Assembly: GCA_041390625.1 (NCBI GenBank)
Contig: JAWKPM010000007.1
Coordinates: forward strand, 124,001-188,000
DNA from: RBC038 sp041390625
GTDB taxonomy: Bacteria; Chloroflexota; Dehalococcoidia; UBA2979
Length of the DNA: 64,000 bases
Reading direction: 5' to 3'
The notes under the pieces are model-generated. The model was not told the DNA's origin and did not search any database. It was given only the letters and a program-made list of their open reading frames with translations. The stretch's first letter is position 1. Each line of letters starts with the position of its first letter. This document shows positions 51,877-60,485 of this stretch, in pieces. The position numbers and the translations under genes are program-made.

Positions 51877-52935
51877 ATGGCCGACGCTTCGAACGGCGAG
51901 CGCCAGCGCATCCTGACGGGCATCCGCCCAACCGGGTCGCTGCACCTCGGGCACTACGCGGGCGCGCTCGAGAACTGGGTGCGCCTCCAGCACGACTACG
52001 AGTGCTACTTCCTCATCGCGGACTACCAGGTCTCCGACTACGCGGACGACATCGAGCGCGTGCGGCGCTCGGTGTTCGAGGTCGCCCTCGACTGGCTGGG
52101 TGTCGGCCTCGACCCGAGCGAGGGTCACTACGTCATCGAGAGCATGGTGCCGGAGCACGCCGAGTTGACCGTGTGGCTCTCGTGGTGGATCGGCCTCGGG
52201 CGGCTCGAGCGCAATCCGACGCTGAAGGCGGAGATGGCCGACGTCGAGGAGAAGATGTCCTCGGTGCCGGTGGCATTCTTCACGTACCCCGTCATGCAGG
52301 TGGCGAACATCCTGATGCCGCGCGCGCACCTCGTGCCGACGGGCGAGGACCAGTCGCCGCACGTCGAGCTCACGCGCGAGGTCGCACGGCGATTCAACCG
52401 CATGTTCGGCGACGGCAAGGAGATCTTCCCCGTGCCTCGAGGGCTGATCGGGCGCGTGCCGCGCCTCGTGGGGCTCGACGGCAACGCGAAGATGTCGAAG
52501 TCGATCGGCAACACGATCGATCTCAAGGACGACGCCGAGGCGGTGACCGCCAAGGTCCGCTCGATGTTCACCGACCCGACGCGCCTGCGCGCGACCGACC
52601 CCGGCCACGTCGAGGGCAACCCGGTGTTCATGTACCACGACGCCTTCAACCCCGACGTCGACGAGGTGAACGACCTCAAAGAGCGCTACCTCGTCGGCAA
52701 GGTCGGCGACGTCGAGGTGAAGCAGAAGCTGGCGATTGCCCTCAACAACCTCCTCGAGCCGATCCGCGAGCGGCGCGCGTACTACGAGGCGCATCCGAAG
52801 CTCGTCACCGAGGCGCTGGCCGAAGGCACGGCGGCGGGCAAGCGCATCGCCGAGGAAACGATGGCGATGGTGCGCGATGCCGTCGGCCTCGACTACCTGG
52901 CAGAGCGCAGTCGGTGGTGGCCGCCAAGCTCGTGA
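51877..52935 (+). CDS. trpS: Tryptophanyl-tRNA synthetase
   Basis: Charges tRNA-Trp, 352 residues. HIGH-type motif LHLGHYAGAL at the N terminus, GEDQSPHVEL for tryptophan binding, and KMSKS in GNAKMSKSIGNT. ATG begins 4 nt after the argS stop, so the two synthetase genes form an operon. The C-terminal extension of about 15 residues (ending RSRWWPPSS) is unremarkable. Confidence 0.97.
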   Translation: MADASNGERQRILTGIRPTGSLHLGHYAGALENWVRLQHDYECYFLIADYQVSDYADDIERVRRSVFEVALDWLGVGLDPSEGHYVIESMVPEHAELTVWLSWWIGLGRLERNPTLKAEMADVEEKMSSVPVAFFTYPVMQVANILMPRAHLVPTGEDQSPHVELTREVARRFNRMFGDGKEIFPVPRGLIGRVPRLVGLDGNAKMSKSIGNTIDLKDDAEAVTAKVRSMFTDPTRLRATDPGHVEGNPVFMYHDAFNPDVDEVNDLKERYLVGKVGDVEVKQKLAIALNNLLEPIRERRAYYEAHPKLVTEALAEGTAAGKRIAEETMAMVRDAVGLDYLAERSRWWPPSS

Positions 52936-52957
52936 CCGTGCTCCTGACTCACGCCTC

Positions 52958-53779
52958 GTGACGAACAGCATCGAGTTGCCGCTTGCCTCGGACGGGCGCG
53001 ACGCGCTCGAGGTCGCGGACGCCGTCGTGCGCGAGGCGGGTGCGCTCGTCCGCGAGGCGGCGCGGGGCACGCACGCCATCACCGACTTCAAGGGCCGGAA
53101 CAATGTCGTGACGGCGACCGACCGCGCCTCGGAGGCGCTCATCGTCGAACGCGTCCTCGAGGCGTTTCCCGAGCATCTTGTGCTGGCGGAGGAGTCGTAC
53201 CCGGACACGGACTGGCACGATGGCGCGGTGTGGGTCATCGACCCGCTCGACGGCACGAGGAACTTCGCCGCGGGCATCCCCATCTACTGCGTGAACCTCG
53301 CGCTCGCCATCGACGGCGAGGTGGTCCTCGGTGCGACCTATGACCCCAATCGAGACACGTGCTTCCTCGGTGCGCCCGGACGCGGACTGACTGTGAACGG
53401 CGAGCCGGCCGAGGCCTCGAAGACGGGCGAGCTTGCCTCGTGCATCGTGGGCACGGACCTCGGCTATGACGACGTCCGCGCGGTGAAGCAGCTCGAGCTG
53501 CTGCCGGGGCTGTGGGGCGACGTGCAGGGGATCCGCATCATCGCGAGCGCGGCGCTCGGCCTCGCATGGTCGGCGGCGGGGCTCCTCGATGTCTTCGCGC
53601 ACTCGCACCTCTACCCGTGGGACATCGGCGCGGCGCTCGCGCTCGTGCCGGCGGCCGGCGGGCGCATCACGGACCGCGACGGGCGGCCGGCGAGCCTCGG
53701 TTCCGAGTCGGTGGTGTCCGGCGGCGCCGCGGCGGTCGAGGCGTTCCTACGCCGCGTCGAGGGCGTGCCCTGGCGCTAG
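52958..53779 (+). CDS. Inositol monophosphatase family protein
   Basis: A 273-residue Mg-dependent phosphatase: metal motifs LAEES near residue 75, VIDPLDGTRNF near 94 and YPWDIGAALAL near 220. Could act on inositol, fructose-1,6-bisphosphate or PAP-type substrates. GTG at 52958 lacks a good ribosome site, and translation may be coupled to trpS, 22 nt upstream. Its stop overlaps tail to tail with the DinB gene (CTAG). Confidence 0.92.
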   Translation: MTNSIELPLASDGRDALEVADAVVREAGALVREAARGTHAITDFKGRNNVVTATDRASEALIVERVLEAFPEHLVLAEESYPDTDWHDGAVWVIDPLDGTRNFAAGIPIYCVNLALAIDGEVVLGATYDPNRDTCFLGAPGRGLTVNGEPAEASKTGELASCIVGTDLGYDDVRAVKQLELLPGLWGDVQGIRIIASAALGLAWSAAGLLDVFAHSHLYPWDIGAALALVPAAGGRITDRDGRPASLGSESVVSGGAAAVEAFLRRVEGVPWR

Positions 53780-54294
53780 CCGGCCTCGATGCCCGCCTCC
53801 GCGACCCAGCGCAGACGCCCCTCGAATGACCCGACGAACGCGATCTCGGGGTGCCCGAGCAGCTGCCGGATGCCGTTGATCTCGCCCATGTGGAACCACG
53901 TGTGCAGGACAGCGCGCATCAGATAGTCGCCCGGCGCGGCGCCGGAGCCCCAGATCGCCTCGAGACGCGGACTCGGCGTCGACATCGTGTCGTCGATGGA
54001 GCCCTCGAGCCAGCCGAGGTCGCCCGTCACAGCGTCGAAGGTGGCGCGCGTCTCGGGCCACGGCGGCGGCGTCCCATCGCGGCCGGGCTGCTCGGCAAGG
54101 CGCTCGCCACCCCCCACGAGAGCGCGGGCGGTCGCCCATTGCCCCGTGACGTGGGCGACGATCCACGATGCCGCGTTCATCGAGGTACCGTCCGCTTTCG
54201 GGTGGCGAACGACGGCCTCCTCGGCAGTGAGGCCCTCGAGGCCGCGGCGAAACTCCTCGATGGTGAACTCGACGAGCTCTTGAGTGCGGTACAT
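53776..54294 (-). CDS. DinB family protein
   Basis: A 172-residue four-helix DinB/DUF664-like protein. The metal-binding His triad is seen in IVAHVTGQW and HTWFHMGEIN. Members bind a metal and act in thiol or unknown reactions. ATG at 54294 gives MYRTQELVEF; upstream in-frame ATG 54309 adds five residues. Convergent with the inositol phosphatase gene. Confidence 0.85.
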   Translation of the reverse strand: MYRTQELVEFTIEEFRRGLEGLTAEEAVVRHPKADGTSMNAASWIVAHVTGQWATARALVGGGERLAEQPGRDGTPPPWPETRATFDAVTGDLGWLEGSIDDTMSTPSPRLEAIWGSGAAPGDYLMRAVLHTWFHMGEINGIRQLLGHPEIAFVGSFEGRLRWVAEAGIEAG

Positions 54295-54324
54295 GGGCGG
54301 GCCTCCCAACGGCCTCGGAAGCAG

Positions 54325-54348
54325 CGAGGCCGCCCTGCGGCGGCCTCG
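54325..54348 (-). terminator. Hairpin terminator after citrate synthase
   Basis: A perfect 10-bp stem, CGAGGCCGCC against GGCGGCCTCG with loop CTGC, 27 nt beyond the citrate synthase stop and before the DinB gene. The minus-strand tail CTGCTTCC is only weakly T-rich. Confidence 0.7.
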
Positions 54349-54375
54349 TCGATCCTCGAATGGCTGGCCGGCGCG

Positions 54376-55524
54376 CTAGCGCTGGCCGATGGGGACGAAG
54401 TCGCGAGGCTCCTGCCCCGTGTAGATCTGGGTCGGGCGGAAGATGCGGTTGCCGGACGCCCACTGCTCGCGCAGGTGGACCATCCAGCCGGCCGTCCTCG
54501 ATGCCGCGAAGATCGGCGTGAAGAAGTCGATCGGGATGTCGAGGGCCGCGAAGACGCAGCCCGAGAAGAGGTCGACGTTCGGGAAGAGGCCGCGCGAGCC
54601 GAGCTGGCCGGTGGCGACCCGCTCGACGGTGAGGGCGATCTCGTACATGTCCTTGTCGGCCTGCCTCGTAATGACGCGGTCGGCGAGGCGCTGGATGACG
54701 ATCGAGCGCGGGTCCTTCACGTGGTACACGCGGTGCCCGAAGCCGGGAATCTTGTACTTGTCGTTCAGCAGGCGCTGGATCTGCTCCTCGGCCTTGGCCG
54801 GGTCGCCAATCTGCTGGAAGAGGCGCAGCGAGTGCTCGTTGGCACCGCCGTGCGCGGGGCCGGACAGCGAGCAGAGCGAGGCGGCTACGACGGCCTCAGG
54901 CTCGGCCTTCGTCGAGGTAACGACGCGTGACGTGAAGGTGCCGGCGTTGCCGGCGGAGTGGTCGGCCTGCGTGATGAGCAGATAGTTGAGGACTTCCTCG
55001 TGCTCCGGCGAGGGGTCGTGGCCCGTAATCATGCGGAGCATCATGTGTGAGTGGGACTCGCCCGGCCTCGGGCCGTCGTACTCGCGGCCGGCAACCGCCT
55101 GGGCGATCGTGCCGACGAGGTGGCCGACGCGCGCAATGAGCGCCACGCCTCGGTCATAGGCCTGGTCGACGTGCGGCTCGAAGTCGTTGGTCATCGGACC
55201 GAGCGCGGCGACGCCGGCGGTGAGCGCGAACATCGGGTGCGTGATCTTCGCGGCCTGACGCGCGAGGGCGATCTGGTCGTCCGTCAGCGCCCGCGCGCGC
55301 TCCATATGGGCGCGCATCTCCTCGATGCGGGCGGCGTTCGGCAACTCGCCGTCGTACAGGAGGGCGACGACTTCCTCGAACGTGGTGCCGTGCTGTGTGA
55401 GGTCTTCGATCGAGTAGCCGCGATAGGTGAGGCGTCCGGCCTGGCCCTCGACTCGCGAGATGCTCGACTCGGCGATCGGGACGCCTTCGAGCCCAGGGCT
55501 AAATGCGGGCGTATCCGTGGTCAT
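54376..55524 (-). CDS. Citrate synthase
   Basis: Condenses oxaloacetate and acetyl-CoA at the head of the TCA cycle, 382 residues. Catalytic residues are visible: His in QADHSAGNAGTFTSRV, His in GPAHGGANE and Asp in NVDLFSG; GFGHRVYHVKDPR is the substrate-binding run. The Gram-positive-type short form, so 2-methylcitrate synthase activity cannot be excluded. ATG at 55524, with a promoter-like signal about 120 nt upstream and a terminator after it, so it is probably transcribed separately. Confidence 0.94.
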   Translation of the reverse strand: MTTDTPAFSPGLEGVPIAESSISRVEGQAGRLTYRGYSIEDLTQHGTTFEEVVALLYDGELPNAARIEEMRAHMERARALTDDQIALARQAAKITHPMFALTAGVAALGPMTNDFEPHVDQAYDRGVALIARVGHLVGTIAQAVAGREYDGPRPGESHSHMMLRMITGHDPSPEHEEVLNYLLITQADHSAGNAGTFTSRVVTSTKAEPEAVVAASLCSLSGPAHGGANEHSLRLFQQIGDPAKAEEQIQRLLNDKYKIPGFGHRVYHVKDPRSIVIQRLADRVITRQADKDMYEIALTVERVATGQLGSRGLFPNVDLFSGCVFAALDIPIDFFTPIFAASRTAGWMVHLREQWASGNRIFRPTQIYTGQEPRDFVPIGQR

Positions 55525-55645
55525 GCAGAACCCCTCCCTGCTCGCGGCATCCGGAACTCCCGCCCCGCGCGCGCTCCGAGGAACCTTGGTGGACGTGTCC
55601 CCTCACCGGCGTCGGTCCGCCGGGCCGCTTCTCTCAGACGTCGCC

Positions 55646-55676
55646 AGTATACCCATCCGACGCCTGCGCATACCAA
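55646..55676 (-). promoter_or_regulatory. Possible promoter of citrate synthase
   Basis: On the minus strand TTGGTA (55676-55671) and a strong TATACT -10 box (55651-55646) are 19 bases apart. The leader to the citrate synthase ATG would be about 115 nt. The long spacing makes this tentative. Confidence 0.5.
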
Positions 55677-55701
55677 GTCGGCGCCTCCCCGAGGGAGCGC
55701 C

Positions 55702-56460
55702 CTATTCGCCGCTGCCTTCGCCGACCTGCCGACCGATGAAGTCCTGCAGGATGTTGTAGACGTCCTCAGAGGCCTCCCGGAGGCCGTGGCCGGCCCCCTC
55801 GAGGATGACAAGTTGCTTCGGGTCCTTCGCTCGGGAGTGGATGTCCTCGGACGCGGCCTTGTCGAGGACGTCGTCCTTCGAGCCGTGGATGAGGAGCAGC
55901 GGGCGATCGAGCTTGTCGACGTCGTGGGTGCCGAAGCGTTGCGACGACATCGCCACGACCGCGCCGACGAGCGGCGACAGCTCGGCGGCCTTGATCGCCA
56001 CAGCGCCGCCGAACGAGTGCCCGACGAGCACGACCTTCGAGGCGCCCAGTCCCTTCAGGAACGAGCAGGCCGCGAGTGTGTCGAGAACGCACTCCTGGAA
56101 CTCGCCCGCCTGCCGGTACGCGACACGCAGCGATGAGACGCCGCGGTCCGTGAGCGCGTCGCCGAGGCGCACGTAGACGCGGTCGGCCGGGCCATCGACG
56201 CCGCCGCCGGCGCCGCCGATGAAGATGACTGCGCCGGTCTTGCCCTCGCAGGGGCGGAAGTGCATCTCGATCGCGCCGCGCGTCGTGTTGAGGTCGACGA
56301 TCATCTCGCCGGCCTCGACGCCTTCGCGGGCGCGCGCACCTCGAATGGAAAGCTCTAGATCGGCGTCGGGATCGCCGGGGGGTGCTTGCTGCTCGGGGGG
56401 ATGCGCCGGGTCGAAGTCCCTGGGGTCAGGACCGTTGCCGCCGAAGGGATCAGTCGTCAA
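55702..56460 (-). CDS. Alpha/beta hydrolase (dienelactone hydrolase-like)
   Basis: A 252-residue alpha/beta hydrolase with nucleophile elbow VGHSFGG near residue 150, acid in HGSKDDV and His in GAGHGLREA. The first 35 residues are a disordered Pro/Asp-rich tail. TTG at 56460 overlaps the aminotransferase stop by 11 nt; a GTG or ATG further in would cut into the tail only. Last gene of the gatC-gatA-aminotransferase run; substrate unknown. Confidence 0.87.
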   Translation of the reverse strand: MTTDPFGGNGPDPRDFDPAHPPEQQAPPGDPDADLELSIRGARAREGVEAGEMIVDLNTTRGAIEMHFRPCEGKTGAVIFIGGAGGGVDGPADRVYVRLGDALTDRGVSSLRVAYRQAGEFQECVLDTLAACSFLKGLGASKVVLVGHSFGGAVAIKAAELSPLVGAVVAMSSQRFGTHDVDKLDRPLLLIHGSKDDVLDKAASEDIHSRAKDPKQLVILEGAGHGLREASEDVYNILQDFIGRQVGEGSGE

Positions 56461-57691
56461 TCGTCGCCACCTCTGTCCGCCGTCGTTGGAGGAAGCGCTC
56501 GATGCGGTTCATCGCCTCCTCCAGATCGGCGTACGAGGCAGCGTAACAGATACGAACGAAGCCCCGACCGCTCTCGCCGAAGGCGGAGCCCGGGATCACA
56601 GCCACGCGCTCCTCGAGCAGCAGCCGCTCGCAGAACTCGAGGTCCTCGAGGCCTGCGGAGGCGACGTTGGGGAACGCGTAGAACGCGCCTCGAGGCTCGA
56701 CGAGCGGCAGGCCCATCGCGGTGAGGCGGTCGACGACGAGGTGCCGGCGGCGGTCGTACTCGGCGACCATGCCTCGGACGTCCTCCTCGCCGGAGGCGAG
56801 CGCCTCGAGGGCCGCGTACTGGGCGGCGCTCGGCGCGGACATCATCACGTACTGGTGGACCTTCATCATCGCCTCGAGGGCGGAGGCCGGCGCGGCGGCG
56901 AAGCCGAGGCGCCAGCCGGTCATCGCATACGCCTTCGAGAAGCCGCCTAGCAGGATCGTGCGCTCGCGCATGCCCTCGATGGAGGAGAAGCAGGTGTGCT
57001 CGTGGTCGTAGACGAGGCGGTCGTAGGTCTCGTCCGAGATGACCCAGAGGTCGTGGCGCTCGGCGACCTCGGCGACGGCCTCGAGGGCCTCGCGCGACAT
57101 CACGGCACCGGTGGGGTTCGAGGGGTAGGCGAGCAGGATCGCCTTCGTCGCGGGGGTGATGGCGGCCTCGATCTCGGCCGCGGTGACCATGAAGGCGGTC
57201 TCGGGGCCCGTGGCGATCGGTACGTAGCGGCCGCCAGCGAGCAGGATGACGGGTTGGAACGCAACGTAGGCGGGCTCCGGTACGAGCACCTCATCACCCG
57301 GATCGAGGATGGCGCGACACGCGAGGTCGAGCGCCTCGGACACGCCGGTGGTGAGCAGCAGCTCGGTGCGGGGCGAGTACTCGACGCCGTAGCGGCGGCC
57401 GATGTGGGCACTCAGCTGCTCGCGGAGCTCGAGCAGGCCGTAGTTGCTGGTGTAGCCCGTGCGTCCGTCGAGCATGGAGTCGACGCCGGCCTGGGCGACC
57501 TGCGAGGGCGTGGCGAAGTCCGGCTGGCCGACGCCAAGGGAGATGACGTCGGCCATCTGGTCGAGCATCTCGAAGAAGCGGCGGATGCCCGACGGCGGCA
57601 GCGAGGCGACGGTGCGAGAGGTGGCGCCTCGGTGGGCGACGTGACCGTCCTCGCGGTCCCAGGGCATCGGGCTAAAGGCGGCTGAGGTCAC
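56450..57691 (-). CDS. Class I/II aminotransferase (PatA/aspartate aminotransferase-like)
   Basis: A 413-residue PLP enzyme: SLGVGQPDFATP at the start, YPSNPTGAVMS, DETYDRLVY, and the PLP lysine in LGGFSKAYAMTGWRLG, with RGFVRICYA near the end. The substrate could be aspartate or aromatic amino acids. GTG at 57691 overlaps the gatA stop (GTGA). An aspartate aminotransferase next to the amidotransferase that uses Asp/Glu-tRNA would make sense, but this is context only. Confidence 0.92.
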   Translation of the reverse strand: MTSAAFSPMPWDREDGHVAHRGATSRTVASLPPSGIRRFFEMLDQMADVISLGVGQPDFATPSQVAQAGVDSMLDGRTGYTSNYGLLELREQLSAHIGRRYGVEYSPRTELLLTTGVSEALDLACRAILDPGDEVLVPEPAYVAFQPVILLAGGRYVPIATGPETAFMVTAAEIEAAITPATKAILLAYPSNPTGAVMSREALEAVAEVAERHDLWVISDETYDRLVYDHEHTCFSSIEGMRERTILLGGFSKAYAMTGWRLGFAAAPASALEAMMKVHQYVMMSAPSAAQYAALEALASGEEDVRGMVAEYDRRRHLVVDRLTAMGLPLVEPRGAFYAFPNVASAGLEDLEFCERLLLEERVAVIPGSAFGESGRGFVRICYAASYADLEEAMNRIERFLQRRRTEVATIDD

Positions 57692-59190
57692 GGGCGCTCT
57701 CCTGCCTGGTCGGCCGGCGGCGGACGGCGCAGATGCCAGTCGGTCACGGCGGCGTATCCGTGGGCGGCCCGCAACAGCGTCTCTTCCTCGAACGGGCGGG
57801 CCATCAACTGGAGGCCCACCGGCAGGCCCTCGGAGAATCCGCAGGGCATGCTGATCGCGGGGATGCCGGCGATGTTGGCCGGAATCGTGAACAGGTCGTT
57901 CAAGTACATCGCCAGCGGATCGTCCGTCTTCTCCCCCAGGCGAAACGCCACGCCCGGGGTCGTCGGCGTGAGGATGAGGTCGTACTGCCCGAACGCAGTC
58001 TCGAACTCACCTCGAATGAGCGTTCGCACCTGCTGAGCCTTGCGATAGTACGCATCGTAATAGCCAGCGGAAAGCGCGTAGGTACCGAGCATGATGCGGC
58101 GCTTCACCTCGTCGCCGAATCCGCGGCCGCGGGTGCGCGACATCTCCTCGACGGAGCTCGGGCCGTCGAGGTCGGAGAAGCCGTACTTCACGCCGTCGTA
58201 GCGGGCGAGGTTCGCCGAGGCCTCGGACGGGGCGATGAGGTAGTAGACGGGCAATGCTGCCGAGGCGGTGGGGAGCTCGACGCCGCGGGTGACGGTGGCA
58301 CCGTTCGCCTCGATGACGACGATGGCCTCCTCGACGGCGGCGGCGACGCCGGGCTCGAGGCCCTGGGCGAAGAGCGCGTCCGGCACGCCGACCCGCAGCC
58401 CCTCGAGGCCGCGCTCGAGGCCGGCGGCATAGTCGGGCACAGGCATGGGGGCCGTCGTGGAATCGCACTCGTCGAGGCCGGCGATGGCACCGAGGAGGTT
58501 GCCGACGTCCTCGGCATCGAGGCCGAACGGGCCGACCTGTTCGAGCGACGAGGCGAAGGCGACGACGCCGAAACGGCTGACGCGGCCGTAGGTCGGCTTC
58601 AACCCGAGGATGCCGCAGAGCGCGGCCGGCTGGCGGATCGAGCCACCGGTGTCGGTGCCAAGGGCGAGCGGCACGCCTCGCGCGGCGACGGTGGCAGCAG
58701 AGCCACCGGAGGAGCCGCCAGGCACGCGCTCCAGGTCCCACGGGTTACGGGTCGGACCGAAGGCCGAATGCTCCGTCGAGGAGCCCATCGCGAACTCGTC
58801 GAGGTTCGCCTTGCCGACGAGGACGGCGCCGGCCGTGCGGAGGCGGGCGGTCACGGTGGCATCGATGATCGGCGTGAAGCCATCGAGCATGCGCGAGCCG
58901 GCCGTCGTCGGCACCCCGCGCGTGGAGATCAGGTCCTTGATGGCGATGGGAATGCCGGTCAGCGGGCCGGCGTCGCCGCTCGCGAGCCGCGCGTCAGCCT
59001 CGTCGGCCTGCGCCAGCGCCTCGTGGTCGGTGAAGGCGATGTAGGCGTGGAGAGCGGGCTCCTGCGCATGCGCGCGCGCGAGGGTGGCCTCGGCGAGGGC
59101 GCGCGCGGTGTAGTCGCCGGCGCGCAGCCGCTTCGCGTGCTCGTGGGCCGGCACCTCGAGGTCGATCGGCGGGAAGGCGGGCTCCGTCAT
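57688..59190 (-). CDS. gatA: Aspartyl/glutamyl-tRNA amidotransferase subunit A
   Basis: GatA releases ammonia from glutamine to amidate mischarged Glu-tRNA-Gln or Asp-tRNA-Asn. The 500-residue amidase has the Lys-Ser-Ser triad in PIAIKDLIS and GGSSGGSAATVAA, plus LGTDTGGSIRQPA. ATG at 59190 is 2 nt after gatC. gatB, the third subunit, is not in the window. Confidence 0.97.
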   Translation of the reverse strand: MTEPAFPPIDLEVPAHEHAKRLRAGDYTARALAEATLARAHAQEPALHAYIAFTDHEALAQADEADARLASGDAGPLTGIPIAIKDLISTRGVPTTAGSRMLDGFTPIIDATVTARLRTAGAVLVGKANLDEFAMGSSTEHSAFGPTRNPWDLERVPGGSSGGSAATVAARGVPLALGTDTGGSIRQPAALCGILGLKPTYGRVSRFGVVAFASSLEQVGPFGLDAEDVGNLLGAIAGLDECDSTTAPMPVPDYAAGLERGLEGLRVGVPDALFAQGLEPGVAAAVEEAIVVIEANGATVTRGVELPTASAALPVYYLIAPSEASANLARYDGVKYGFSDLDGPSSVEEMSRTRGRGFGDEVKRRIMLGTYALSAGYYDAYYRKAQQVRTLIRGEFETAFGQYDLILTPTTPGVAFRLGEKTDDPLAMYLNDLFTIPANIAGIPAISMPCGFSEGLPVGLQLMARPFEEETLLRAAHGYAAVTDWHLRRPPPADQAGERP

Positions 59191-59192
59191 CG

Positions 59193-59480
59193 TCAGTCGA
59201 GCACGGCGCGGACGCGGAAGTAGGGCCCGTCCTTGCGAGGTGCGTTCCGGAGTACGTCGTCGCGGCCGGCGGGCTCGCGTGATGCGTCCTCGCGCTCGAC
59301 GTTCGTGAGGTCGAAGGTCTGCGCCGTCGGGGCGACGCCCTCGGTATCGATGGCGGCCAGAGTCTCGAAGTGCTCGAGGATGCCGGAGAGCTGCTCGCGC
59401 ATGCGCTCGACCTCGTCGTCTGCGAGGTCGATACGCGCCAGCGTCGCGATATGTCGAACGTCCTCGGTGCTGAGCGCCAC
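59193..59480 (-). CDS. gatC: Aspartyl/glutamyl-tRNA amidotransferase subunit C
   Basis: The 95-residue small subunit that stabilises GatA: LSTEDVRHIATLARIDLADDE near the start and NAPRKDGPYFRV near the end are diagnostic. First gene of the minus-strand run gatC-gatA-aminotransferase-hydrolase. No clear promoter was identified before it. Confidence 0.96.
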   Translation of the reverse strand: MALSTEDVRHIATLARIDLADDEVERMREQLSGILEHFETLAAIDTEGVAPTAQTFDLTNVEREDASREPAGRDDVLRNAPRKDGPYFRVRAVLD

Positions 59481-59572
59481 GAACGCCTCCCCCGGTCGAT
59501 TTGTTCAGATTCGCAGAAGCGAGAGCCGAACCTCATCATGATATCGACGCCCGGTGCGCGAGCACCAGCGAA

Positions 59573-59633
59573 CACCCTGACAGACCTCGAAAACGGCCAC
59601 CCCCCGACCCCCTTCACCCCGCCACCCTGACAG
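59573..59633. repeat. 11-bp direct repeat CACCCTGACAG, 50 bp apart
   Basis: Identical copies start at 59573 and 59623 in the gatC/methyltransferase divergent region. The second overlaps a possible promoter (TTCACC at 59613, 18 bases, TACGAT at 59637) for the methyltransferase-PBP operon. Could be a regulator site. Confidence 0.5.
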
Positions 59634-59681
59634 GGGTACGATCGATGGTGCCCACGTGGCGGGCGGAGGATCACCATCTCG

Positions 59682-60485
59682 CTGTCGCACCCCTCCCTTC
59701 CGGACGCGCCGGCGCCGGCGCGCCCCTCTGCGCCCCAGCCCGAGGCCGCACGCCTTGGCAATCCGAGTTACGTGTGGCGGTCCGGCCAGCAGCGCCGGGT
59801 CGCGATCATCGAGCGCTACGTCTCGCTGCGAGACAAGCGCGTCCTCGACCTCGGTTGCGGCGTGGGCGAGTACGTGCGCGCCTTCGAGCAGCGGGGCGCC
59901 GAGGCCTTCGGATGCGATATCGAGTGGCCACGCCTGCTTGAGGCCCGGGCGCGCGGCACCGGTGACGTGCTCGCCGCGGCCGGCGAGTCGCTGCCGTTTG
60001 CGGACGACTCGATCGAGGTCATCGTCCTCAACGAGGTCATCGAGCACGTCCAGAACGACCAGGCAACGATGCGCGAGGTTGGACGCGTGCTCGCGCCGGG
60101 CGGCACCTGTGTCATCTACGCGCCGAACCGCCTCTACCCGTTCGAGACGCACGGCATCTACCTCGGGAAGCGCTACGTCTTCGGGAACATCCCGTTCGTG
60201 AACTGGCTGCCCGGCTTCCTGCGCGACCGGCTGGTGCCGCATGCGCGCGCGTACAAGACGTCCGACTGGCCTCGGGTCTTCGCGGGCTCGGGCCTCGAGG
60301 TGCGAGCGCAGGGCGTCGTCTACCCCGGCTTCGACAACCTCGAGGCGCGGCTCGGGCGCCTGGGGAGGTGGATTCGCGCGTTCTGCTACTGGGCGGAGGG
60401 CACCCCTCTCGAGCGGTTCGGGCTTTCGCATCTGATCGTGCTGCGCAAGCCCGAGGTCGAGGCTGAGCCGCAGGTGGCCGCGTGA
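59682..60485 (+). CDS. Class I SAM-dependent methyltransferase
   Basis: A methyltransferase with motif I VLDLGCGVGEYVRAF, the acidic loop FGCDIEW, and VIVLNEVIEHVQND (Methyltransf_11 type). Substrate unknown; context with a PBP suggests envelope or polyprenyl chemistry. The start is unclear: GTG 59772 would lose a likely N-terminal region (LGNPSYVW), while the frame upstream offers only CTG 59682 or ATC 59676, the latter 6 nt after GGAGG. Overlaps the PBP start by 4 nt (GTGA). Confidence 0.8.
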   Translation: MSHPSLPDAPAPARPSAPQPEAARLGNPSYVWRSGQQRRVAIIERYVSLRDKRVLDLGCGVGEYVRAFEQRGAEAFGCDIEWPRLLEARARGTGDVLAAAGESLPFADDSIEVIVLNEVIEHVQNDQATMREVGRVLAPGGTCVIYAPNRLYPFETHGIYLGKRYVFGNIPFVNWLPGFLRDRLVPHARAYKTSDWPRVFAGSGLEVRAQGVVYPGFDNLEARLGRLGRWIRAFCYWAEGTPLERFGLSHLIVLRKPEVEAEPQVAA

